NCBI GenBank assembly: GCA_021904315.1
Contig: CM038909.1
Coordinates: forward strand, 22,792,212 to 22,856,211
Direction of reading: 5' to 3'
DNA: 64,000 bases
From: Sphagnum magellanicum
Lineage: Eukaryota; Streptophyta; Sphagnopsida; Sphagnales; Sphagnaceae
Shown piece after piece: positions 37,415-47,341 of this stretch; position 1 is the stretch's first letter, and every line of letters starts with the position of its first letter. Under the pieces are notes generated by a model. The model saw only the letters and a program-made list of their open reading frames with translations. It ran no database searches and was not told where the DNA came from. The position numbers were made by a program, and so were the translations under genes.

Positions 37415-40400
37415 ATGTTGTTCTCATCAACACAGCTGATGATTTCCAGTAATTTGGCGATGTTGGTGTGGCAACCCACGCAGCAGGAGGAGGAGGAGGA
37501 GGAGGAGGAGGAGGAGAAGCAGCAGCATCGTCAGGAACAGAGGCCATTCGCTTGTACCTTCGATGGCTGTGAGAAGACATACAAGCGAGGGGACCATCTC
37601 AACCGCCACATGCTCACCCATGATGGGAAGAGGTTCCTGTGTCCATACAAGGGTTGCGGCCAAGCATTCACCATGAATTCCAATCTGCAGCGACATCTGA
37701 GAGGCCACGAGCAGCATTTTCCAGCAACAACAACACCAACAAGCTCACAAGTTTTTGGCGGGGTGTTTCCCGCCGCCGCGCACGTTTCGGAGAATGAGAG
37801 AGTAGAGTGCTTGGAGCCCGGTTGCGGTAGGCTCTTTTTAAGTCCCTGGGGTCTCCGTGGTCATGAATTCCATGCCCATGGAAAGCGACTGGCTTGCCCC
37901 GAACCCGGTTGTGGCAAAGCTTTTCGGTTCCGATCGTGCTTGCAGACTCACGAAGAACATGTCCACGGTAAGACTCTTCCTCCCCCCCCCTTGAAAATGA
38001 GGTACCGGTTTGTTGGGTCATAGCATTTCTACCGTTTCCAAGTTATATGACCGTGCAACGACATTGACGACCTTCAATTAAGAAGGTACGTCGATTGTTT
38101 GTGATGGTTTTCTCGCGGGAGGCATGTGAGCGGCCACTAGGAGAGAATTGGAGATTATTGAGCTTCAAACCCTAAACCCTAAACCCTAACCCTATTCTTC
38201 AACTGGGATTGGAACACTACAGCCTGATGGCTTACAGTCTGCCTCTGATTTCTGTAGTCACCAGCATTTAGGTTGGCCATGATCACCATGAGAGAATTGG
38301 AGATTGTTGAGCTTCAAACCCTAAACCCTAACCCTGTTCTTCAACTGGGGTTGGAGAACTACAACCTGATGGCTTACATTCTCGCGCTGATTTCTGTAGT
38401 CACTGGCATTTTGGTTGGCCATGAGCTCATTAGGTTCACCCCTGATGCTTCAAGCCCAGCAAAATGAGGATGTGGAAGTTTGAAGGTCTGATAAACTACT
38501 CTCCAGTTCCAAAGATAGGGACGTTTTTTCTGGAGCATAATTGTGTCCATTGCTCACACCCCACTTCTCATAGCATGTAGTTCTGAGTCTTCACATAAGG
38601 TGCATAGGTACAATTTCAGGCTCTTCAAGCACAGTGAGGTTTAGGTTATGAAGAATGAAAACTTTATTGTATCTGCAGTGTCGACAAAGTTTGGCAGAGA
38701 TTTATCATTTGGAGGGAAAGCAAATGTTGTTTTATGAATTTAGCCCATAGCAAGTGATTTTGTCAGACATCAAGAGAATGAAATCCTAGAGATCTATTCA
38801 ACTTTGGGTTGGTGTGTCACATGTGTGAGTATCACAGTGGTACTTTTGTGATGAATACCTCACTTGTGTGTTGGAGAGAGGAAATTGGCATCATACACTT
38901 CGAGGACTTTGTAGTGACTAGACCTAGGGCTGTAGACTCTGAAAATGATGAGCCTAGTAGGCAATGAAGTTTAAGGTTGCTGTTTAGGGTATCTGGCCTT
39001 GGTTTTATGTTTTGAGGTCTTGTTGAACTGTTCTGTGACTAGGGAAGATGTCAGCTGAGGACATGACAACGGTTTGCTTGGAACCTGGATGTGGAGAAAC
39101 ATTTCAAGGTGTCACTGAATTGAGACTACACAAGAAGGCTTCTCATAGCAGTGTAGTATGTGACATCTGTGGCATGTCCATGATGAGGACAAGTCTAAAG
39201 CAGCACCTTGTCACTCATGAGGATGAAACACGCCTCTTCCCCTGTTCTTTTCCAGGCTGTCTACACAGCTACACCACGGTGTGTCTCATTGCGTTCCCTG
39301 TCCATTTGAACTACAAGTAGTTTGCAGTATGTACAAGTGTGCACGCTTTTTTGTTACTATACTATGAGTTTGACAAGAGGGGCCATTGCACATTCATCCA
39401 CATCTACAGACTTGTTCAAAATTGGAGTTCTAACAGCCTTTGAAGGTTCTGTAGGCAGCTGCAGGGACAAAAAAAGATGTGATGTTTGCAGCCTCCTCTG
39501 TATGACAAATGTGAGCATCCTTGAGCAGGGTTGATTATCGAAATCCAGTCAACTGTTGTTAAAAGATTCAGTACCCAACTGTGTCATTCAGCATGGATGC
39601 AGGGTTCCTGTCCAAGGGTGATACTAAAGTAGGTCATGTGGTTGTTGGTGGGCTGAACAGAAGTCAAACTTGAATCAGCATGTCAGTGCAGTGCATAGGG
39701 AACTGAAGCCATACATATGCTCCCATGTGGACTGTGGGAGGCAGTTTGCATACAGAGCTGTTCGGGACAAACATGAAATGTCGGGGTTGCACTTTCCTTC
39801 ACAGGTATGTGGGCCTCTCTATGACTTAAGCTTACATGCTGCTTGTACAGGAGCAAACTAAAGTGAATTGTATCTTACCATCCCAAGCTTCTTGCTGTTT
39901 GAATGAGGATACCAGTGACTATTTTAATTAGCTGTGAAGTTGTGAGCCAGGGCTGAGGCCCACTTTACACTAGGAGTAAAGGCCAATGTTCAACTCAAAT
40001 CAAGCATTCCTATTGGTGCGAAAGTTGAAATCACCCCCAAGGGCTTCACACTAGGAGTCAAGGCTGAAATAGAAAAAATATTTTCAATCTGCCCCAAGTT
40101 ACTGATAAATGCTGAACTTAATGGCCTTGTATTGGCCCCAAGGCTGAAAAAAGGATACCATCTAATTTGGGAAGCCAATTTGCAACCCTTGGGGCCAATG
40201 TTCCAGCATTTATTAATATCCTGATGTCAATGTCCTAGCATTTATTAGTAACTTGGAGCCAAACATCAAGCTAAAATGCTCAAAGTTGGCCCAAAGTTTT
40301 TTCAGCCCTGACTCCTAGTGTAAAGCAGGCCTAAGATGTGGATTATTTTGTGTAGTATCATCTAACTCTCTATACACATGTTTCTTAATTTCTTAGTGCC

Positions 40401-40598
40401 AAAGTCCATATTGAACAGTATGCAAAGATGTGTGAAGAGAAGCCTGTTATTGCAGTCTGATTAAAATTTCCTCCTGAATAACAGGGTGACTTTGAACTTG
40501 AAGATGCAAAGTTCAGAGGGATGCAGCGTGGGGGCAGAAAGCGGCTCTTTCTGCACAGTGTTGAAGATCTTTTGCGGCAGAAGAAACGACATTCTTAG
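37415..40598 (+). CDS. TFIIIA: Transcription factor IIIA, C2H2 zinc finger
   Basis: Four exons, 37415-37967, 39043-39278, 39661-39804 and 40485-40598, join in phase through GT-AG introns into 348 aa. TFIIIA binds the internal control region of 5S rRNA genes and 5S rRNA itself, recruiting RNA polymerase III. After a poly-Glu run (about residues 24-33, from (GAG)n) there are eight C2H2 fingers. Finger 1 contains YKRGDHLNRHMLTH, matching the plant TFIIIA YRRKDHLNRHLLTH finger. Finger 6 is the short CDICGMSMMRTSLKQHLVTH type, as in plant TFIIIA (CEICGSKHLKKNIKRH). Finger 8 is CGRQFAYRAVRDKHEMSGLH. The tail GDFELEDAKFRGM...RGGRKR parallels the plant C-terminus. Arabidopsis has nine fingers; an extra N-terminal finger might lie in an unseen upstream exon. 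The start is the first in-frame ATG. Intron 1 holds a duplicated structured element and intron 3 a MITE. Confidence 0.92.
38141..38425 (+). repeat. Tandem structured element in TFIIIA intron 1
   Basis: Two copies of a roughly 140-base unit, 38,141-38,289 and 38,290-38,425, about 85-90% alike. Each has GAGAGAATTGGAGATT, then a telomere-like AAACCCTAA tract (one extra 7-base unit in copy 1), then an inverted repeat: ACTACAG 38,216-38,222 with CTGTAGT 38,252-38,258, and ACTACA 38,358-38,363 with TGTAGT 38,395-38,400. The loop holds CCTGATGGC in both. Plant TFIIIA pre-mRNAs are known to contain an alternatively spliced exon that mimics 5S rRNA (P5SM) and binds ribosomal protein L5; the gene and the intronic position fit that idea. 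The sequence match to the known mimic was not verified. Confidence 0.6.
38279..38467 (+). CDS. Small ORF with one membrane helix, doubtful
   Basis: A 62-codon ATG ORF lies inside copy 2 of the duplicated element in TFIIIA intron 1. It encodes a short polar start, a telomere-repeat-derived LQTLNPNP segment and a hydrophobic stretch (MAYILALISVVTGILVG) that could span a membrane. Copy 1 would encode the same peptide but has a 7-base frameshift and a TAG, so it is broken. Differences between copies include some synonymous changes, which leaves protein coding possible. I do not recognise the product, and the competing reading is an RNA element or alternative exon. Confidence 0.25.
   Translation: MITMRELEIVELQTLNPNPVLQLGLENYNLMAYILALISVVTGILVGHELIRFTPDASSPAK
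39957..40331. mobile_element. Tourist/Harbinger-like MITE in TFIIIA intron 3
   Basis: A 375-base element is bounded by inverted repeats: GGCCCACTTTACACTAGGAG at 39,957-39,976 and, on the other strand, GGCCTGCTTTACACTAGGAG ending at 40,331 (18 of 20 identical). Flanking trinucleotides TGA and TAA may be a mutated TNA target duplication as in PIF/Harbinger elements. Part of the terminal repeat (CACACTAGGAGTCAAGGCTG) recurs inside at about 40,048-40,067, and AGCATTTATTA phrases repeat near 40,205 and 40,240. No coding capacity. The superfamily call is inference from the terminal GGCC and the flanks. Confidence 0.7.
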
Positions 40599-41483
40599 CA
40601 CTTTGTTTCCTCGATACATGAAATCCAACTGATTTACGGATGACAATGCACACAAGTGTAGCTGCCCTTTACTGGCTGCTGCTTGCCACATGATCTTCAT
40701 ACTCTTGTATATATCTTCTGGAGCTTTTGCAAGGGCACTGGGTTGGTGTTGTTTTGTTGTTGTTTGATTCCACCAGTGGCAATTAGGTTGGTGGATGGAC
40801 ATTCATGTGAGGAACCTTTTTCTTAAGGTTATTCCAGAGGTTCAGCAATTTACATTTTTGGCTCAGTCTTTCATACACAATTATAGCACAGAGGAATGTC
40901 ACATTCATGGCTAAGCGGACAATACTATGCCAGTTTGCCTTGTTGCTTTGGAAGACATAGCAAATCTAATCACATAGTTTTTTATCTGACAGGAATTCCT
41001 TAGTCAAAAGTATTCAGGAATGATATAATGAAACTAGATACATTGTTAGTCAAGGACTTCTGAGGGTTGTTGGCAGTTCAAGAATATGCAGCTCTTGAGG
41101 GGGTTCTTTCTGAGTATTGGGAATGACATTGCTGCTGAGATGGTTGCACAAATTCTGCAACTCAAAATTCTGAAGCAAATGTTTCAGTGGCTGAGAGATT
41201 AGAAATCCTCAAAGCTGATCGGCAAAGTGCAGTGCTCCTCAAAATGTAATTCCCCATTTCTATACATAATGAGTTCTGGCCCAACGTGTGTTGCAGCTTG
41301 CAGTTCCCAATCTTTTTCACGGGGAGGAATGTTGTTAAGAGTTGGCTTTCCAAAGTACCTAAAGGGAGATAAAGTTCTGTGTATGGTATGCAACAGTAGA
41401 CCAGTAGACTTCCCTTTGTTGATCATCTTGACCATGCTGGCTATCTGTTTGATGCAGGGGATTTGGTCAACATTCTGCTGTAT

Positions 41484-41616
41484 CAACCAAAGTGTGACTG
41501 TAGATGGCCCTGCTTGGTGCTTGCAGAGTCTATTGTGACATGGTGAGATCAGCCAAAATGTGACTGTAGATTACAGTGCTTGCTGCTTTGCAGAGTCTAT
41601 TGTGATGTGGAGATGG
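41484..41616. repeat. 66-bp tandem duplication
   Basis: TGTGACTGTAGAT occurs at 41,493 and 41,559, and both copies continue through TGCAGAGTCTATTGTGA. The copies differ at a handful of sites and by small indels. Confidence 0.8.
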
Positions 41617-42859
41617 GCCAACACATCACAAAACATGTTCTCCAAGTGGACTTGCCAATGCTACAGTCTATATACTGCTGTCAAACACGTATGCTGCTGC
41701 TCACAACTGGGATGTCAATTCAGCAGCAGAGAAGGAACTAGGTGTGGAAGAAACAATGTGGTTGCAGGTGGAACAAGGTGAATAGTGAGACACGAGCATT
41801 TTGTAGTTGGTTGAAACCATTTTGGATGTCAGAAAAAATTCCATGCAAAACTCAACAGATTGTTCAGGCAGGTGTCACAACATAAGGTATGTGTTGGGTA
41901 TAAAATTTTGTCTGCACTCTGGAGCAGAAAAAACGGTGTTCCATTTGGGTTGTAAATATTGTTAGAAACTGGCCATTGCATTTGGGATCATCAACACATT
42001 TGTTGACACTTCACTCTATAGGAAGTGGAGGTTTGCATCTGTGGGGTGGGTATTTAATTTTGAGAATAACCATTTTTTGGTGGTTTATGATTATTTCAGA
42101 ATCAGAGAGATCCCAGTTCCAAACTCTGAATACTAGATACGATTTCTGAATCATGGGGGATAAGGGTCGTCAACCAGTGAAATGGCAGGGGATAAGCTTC
42201 ATCGTCAAGAGGGAAGTACAGGTGAAGGCTTGCTCCAATGGCTCTCCACTAATTTGTGGGTTGAATCCTTGAGGGCATGGGAGGCTTGTGGGAGCAAAGC
42301 CTTCACAAGTGTAAGTTACTCAAGGTTTTTTATTTGAATGGTGGAAGGTTGTAAGCATGGGAATAGTGGAAGGCCTATTGTTCAATTATGAAAGCGTCTT
42401 CTGTGCACTGAGGTGCTTTCAAATCAAAAGGAAAAAAACCTTGAGTGCTTCATGTAGCAGGTAATGCCCCAGGCTGAGGACGGTCGCCTTGGGTGGCAAG
42501 TCTAGGGTAGGCGCTGAATTCTGGTAATGCCCATGTTTGAGGGCAATGAAAAGAATTGTATGAAATAAATTGATTTCCAGATCTAATAATTGGGATTTTA
42601 AACATTGCTTGAAAGCAAAAGTGCCCACTTGAATCAATTTCTTTTTTAATACAAATGCATTGCATTTGTGCATAGATGAAATTGGATTTCATGAATGGAA
42701 ATTAAATGAAAATGTAATACATATAGATTTGGGAACATTGGTGGGTTGTTTTGTTTAAGAAAATTGCAACACCCAAATCCAACAATGAATAAACGAGCCT
42801 ACAAGCCCTTGTTATTTGATTAATCTAAATAATTAAAAAATGGTATTTATTTTTGCCAT

Positions 42860-42863
<4 letters not shown>

Positions 42864-42930
<67 letters not shown>
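42864..42930. repeat. Long (AT)n microsatellite
   Basis: About 33 consecutive AT dinucleotides, decaying into an ATAATATAAT tail. Confidence 0.95.
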
Positions 42931-42935
<5 letters not shown>

Positions 42936-43861
42936 ATATAATATATAATTTTTTTTCAAGCTTAACTATCTCATTCCTTTGCCCAACTCATGTATATGAA
43001 TATGAAAATATAAATTAACATGTGTTTATTGCATGTCCATGTTATTTATATTAAAAATGATTTAATAACCCGACCTCTTTCAAGCTTATCTATTTAAACT
43101 TTTTTCCTTGCGCATTTACATGGGACATAAAAACATGCAATTTGACCTAATTAATAATGAACTATTAGGAACCATATATGGGAAGATAAGAGAAAGACAA
43201 AGAGGGGAGAGAGAGAGAGGGGAAGAAGAGGGTGGTGGGGGTGGGGGAGAGATTTTCCTCATTTTGGAACCTTTCCCTTTACACTATTATATAACCTAAT
43301 GAAGATAGTTATGCCTATTTGTGGAAGTTTGTTCTACTCACCCCTACATACATACCTACTTCACCCCCTATTGACCTACATACCTTTCTCTTGGGAAATT
43401 TTGTAACCGACTCTTTCGCCCCCCTCCCCCACTTCTCCTTGCTTTCTTGTGTGAATAAAATATACAAAAATTCCAATAATACCCTTCTATGGCACCTTTT
43501 TGGAAACTTATGGAAATGCTTTTGGATGGTGCAACAAGGGGCCCATCACCACCACCTTTGTTGGGAGAACCCTTCTTTGCTCATAGGCAACACCATACTA
43601 TGCATCGGGGGTGAGGAGGTTTGGAGGTAAAAAGTTTTGCTTCAAACTTGGAACCAATGTGTGAGTGATGACTAAGGACCTAGATTTGTTTCTTTAGGTT
43701 CCCCTTTTGATCGAATTCATTTTTGTATTTCAAATTTACATACCCATGTTAGTTAGCCTACCTTCATGATTTGAAACTCGTTCCAACTCTACGGAAAACG
43801 TTTCATGAAAAATCTACTTTCCATAGGGATAAAGTATAAGCATGACTTTTTCAATTCAAAT

Positions 43862-43887
43862 CACACACACACACACACACACACACA
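43862..43887. repeat. (CA)n microsatellite
   Basis: Thirteen or so CA dinucleotides. Confidence 0.95.
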
Positions 43888-44235
43888 AAGTTGCTTTTGT
43901 AATTGAATTCTATAGTTATTATGAAACCAAGTATTTATTACATGTGTCAAAGAAAGTGAGGAATGAATGAATATCAAGAGAGTACCACCACCCAACTTGA
44001 AAACTCTAAGGAAGGAAGTTCTCGCTTATTGGCAAACTCCATAACGTGTGTGTGACATGCTTATAGCATGATGAGTGGTATTGAATGACTTTAAAACTTT
44101 CATGAATGACCCCCGTTTTTTTTTTCCTCTCTTAAAAAATTGTCAAAGAAAGTTGACATGTAACCTTGTCAAAGAAGGGATAATTTATTTTTATTATGTA
44201 CTCATCAAAAGTTTGGTTCCATTCTTTTGAAGTCT

Positions 44236-45560
44236 TGTTTGGGGTAGGTAACTTTTGAGGTGGGTTAAAAAATTAAAAATAAATTTAAATTTAAATAAAT
44301 TTATAAATAAATAATTTATAAAGAAAAGAAAAGAAAAAAAAAAGAAAAAAAAAGAAAAAAAAAGAAAAAAACTACTTCAAGTAAAACTAGTTATAGGTGA
44401 AAGACACTAAAACATCCCGCCTAATAAGCATTGTTGAGGGCAAAAAAAATGATTGATGGTGCTCTACCTTGTATAGAGCCGTTTGATTTCGTGGTATGAT
44501 TTAATTGCTTTGACCTTAAATAATAATAATAATAATAATAAATTTGATTATTTTTTAAATATTAAAATCTATGTTATTGGTTGATACTTTTCATTTTAAA
44601 AAAGATGTTAAATTTCAATTTAGCTCGGAATAACAAAACATGCATAACAAACTAAATAATGTTCTTTTTTACAAAACATGAAAATTTGTGCTAACTATGT
44701 ATAACACAATTCAACACACAAAACCACCATGGAATGCACAAAAAGACAAGTTCAAAAAAATGCATTGAATAGAGCTCGTTAAGGAATGTTTAGTATCTTG
44801 TGTTATGGGGGTTCCCTTGTTTTGAAGTTTGTGTCTCGGTTAGGTAACTTTGGGGTAGGGTTAACAAAAAAAAATAGACAACTTATGTAAGTGTAGTTAG
44901 GTTCTCCATTTGTTTGAAGTTTGTTTGAGGTAGGTAACTTTAGGAGTGGGTTAAAAAAATTTAAAAATTTAATAATAATAATAATAATAAATTTTTAAAT
45001 TAAATTTGAAATAATTTTTTAAAAAAAAACTTAAGAACTTAAGCAATAATTAAGTGTAATTAGGCACCATTGCTTTGGATTTGTTTGGGGTAGGTAACTT
45101 TAGGGGTGGGTAAAAAAACAAAAAGATGACTTACATAATAAGTGTAAATAGGTTCCATTTATTTTATTTTTTCAATTTTTTTTTATGTAGCCAAATTAGC
45201 AATGGTCTGCAAGAATGTATTAGCCATATTTTGGCTACAAGCTAAATATGAAAGCAGAATTTTTAAAACATACTTCTATATTTTTTGGCTACCTACTTGA
45301 AGCATGTATAGAAATATGGCAATTTTTTCTTAAATATATATTTCAAATTATGGTTATTGAAAATCTCAAAAAATCACTTGATTTTAGCACTTAAATTTTT
45401 TTTATATAGCTTTTTGGATATATAGTCTAGAGCCAGCCAAAAAGAAAAGAAAAGAAAAGAAAAGGCTGGTTCCAAATTCCAATGCAATTGAAGCTTTGTT
45501 TGGGGTAGGTAACTAAGTAAATTTGGGGATGGGTAAAAGAAAAGAAAAAAAAAGGGGACC
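44236..45560. repeat. Five dispersed copies of a ~35-base phrase
   Basis: A phrase of the form TTTGGGGTAGGTAACTTT, then GGGTGGGTTAAAAAA and an A/T-rich simple tail, starts near 44,240, 44,833, 44,925, 45,083 and 45,496. All copies are in the same orientation. Two or three continue with ACTTAAGTAAGTG- or TAGGTTCCATTT-like sequence, so the true unit may be 90-150 bases. Confidence 0.75.
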
Positions 45561-46835
45561 GACTTAAGTAAAAAAAAAAAAAAGAAGAAAAGTGTACGTT
45601 TTTTTTTGCCAACGTGGAAAGTGAAAATGGACCCCCTTTTGGTGATTCTACCATAGCCACAACAAAGCGGAAATCCAAGCCACCGGATTGGCTAGAATCT
45701 GTTGGAATCCACGTCCCGACCAATGACATGCTCTGCGGAATGCCACTTTCCAGCCGGCGTAATCTCCCTGGATACTGTTGCCGTCTCTCCCGGGAAGAAG
45801 CTCCCCCAACTCCGCGACTTCCATTGCGCGCAAACCGCTCCATGTGCCGTGTTCGATCTTCTTCGTTGTCTCCATGAAAAAAAGAATGGGATCCACCTCA
45901 TTATGTGAAGAAAAAATAAATTCGTACGATCTTTTATTTTTTCCACGCAAATTTTTGGTTGTCTTTTTTGGTTGAAAAGTTTCTGCTATCTGATCACGGA
46001 TATGGCTACAACCCTTTCGTTGCTGTCGTTGCAGCAGCAGCAGCAGCTGAAGAGTTTTTTCTTTCACAATTTTGTTCTACATGGAAAAAGATTTGATGGG
46101 TAGTTAGTATTAAAGAATCGTACTGAACTCCACAACTCCTCCTCATAGAAAGCTTTTGTTTGTCGTGTATGGGTTGGACGTTGCATGAACAAGCAGAAGA
46201 AGAAGCTGAAGCTCCAGGGGTTCTCTCATGTTTGTGAAGTAGTATTGTAGCCTCTGGAACTGCTTTTTGTGGAAGATATTGTACAAATCTTTTTTTGGTC
46301 GTAGGTGATAAAAAGTTTTTCTATCCGGATTTTGGATAGGGACTGGCGGATTTTAGGGTTAGAGACAATTTAGGAGTTGGAAGAAGAAAGAAGAAGAGAC
46401 AATGGGTAGTAGTAGATCATGATGTCACCGCTGTTCACGTAGCAGTCAGCGATTTTCTACTACTGCAGCAAGTGAAGAATTCGAGCCGTGAAGAATTCTT
46501 TCTTTGTTATAGAGTTGGAGGCGTGAAGAATTGTTCGTTTGTTGCAGTGGTTGTTGTCCAACCCAACCCATCACTCAATTCTAGACAACCAGACTTCTTT
46601 TTCAGCAGCAGCTCCTCTTTGTTTTTCAAGAGGCAAAAAGAAAACCCCCCCGCTCCGGCTCAGGAAATGTGGAACCTCAGAAATTCTGCACAGAAAATTT
46701 CTTTTGAGCTTGAGTGAAACAAGATCTGTGTCGAGACCCAGAGTTCTGAATTTGGGTGGGAGGCAAAAGATTGCGAGAGAGAGAGAGAGAGAGATACACA
46801 TACGCACATACACAGGGGCAGTAAGAGGGGCAGTG

Positions 46836-47306
46836 ATGGCAGCTGGGGCCAAGGATTGCAGCAACAGAAACAACAGTGGATTCACTAGCTCTGCAGTTCA
46901 AGCAACAGCAGTTACAGTGGCGATGGCGGGGAGAATCTGTCGAGCTTGTGATGTGTGCGGTATGCAAAGAGCTCGCTGGTACTGTGCGGCAGACGAAGCG
47001 TATCTGTGCCAAAGATGTGATGCCAGTGTCCATGGAGCCAACGCTCTGGCTCGTCGCCATGAGAGAAGCAGGCTGGGAGCAACAACATCCATGTACAACA
47101 ATACTTCTTTGCGCTCATGTAAACGACGCCGCAAGCCGACGAAGACTGCTGTTCAAACCTCTCTGCAAGAAGCTCCTCCTCCTGCTGCTGCGCACCTGCA
47201 GGCCCATGAGCTAGTGCAGCAGCAAACTCTTCCTCTACTACTACCCTCACGAAAGCGCTCGAAGCGCACCCGAAGACCCAATCCCAGACACAAAAACATT
47301 CACAAA

Positions 47307-47341
<35 letters not shown>

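Larger units (their letters stand above)
40599..46835. other. Repeat-rich spacer, no supportable gene
   Basis: Includes the TFIIIA 3' region, a 66-bp tandem duplication at 41,484-41,616, a long (AT)n at about 42,864-42,930, an (AC)n at 43,862-43,887 and A-rich simple sequence at 44,320-44,372. Five dispersed copies of GGGGTAGGTAACTTT lie at 44.2-45.5 kb, followed by an (AAAAG)n at about 45,441-45,465. From 45,600 to 46,835 the DNA is richer in GC and probably includes the promoter and leader of the CONSTANS-like gene; CCAAT at 45,720 and ATTGG at 45,687 are visible. ORFs there have no recognisable domains. Confidence 0.55.

Noticed and set aside
39048-39320. Separate small zinc-finger gene at 39 kb
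   Set aside because: Its fingers continue those of the 37.4-kb exon, and both splice joins keep phase, so it is TFIIIA exon 2.
45427-46067. Several ORFs of 65-139 codons upstream of the CONSTANS-like gene
   Set aside because: They overlap one another on both strands in a GC-richer block, show no known motif and are more likely promoter/leader sequence.
46539-46835. N-terminal extension of the CONSTANS-like protein by 99 codons
   Set aside because: The frame is open but has no ATG before 46,836, and the extension includes a (GA)n-derived Arg/Glu run.
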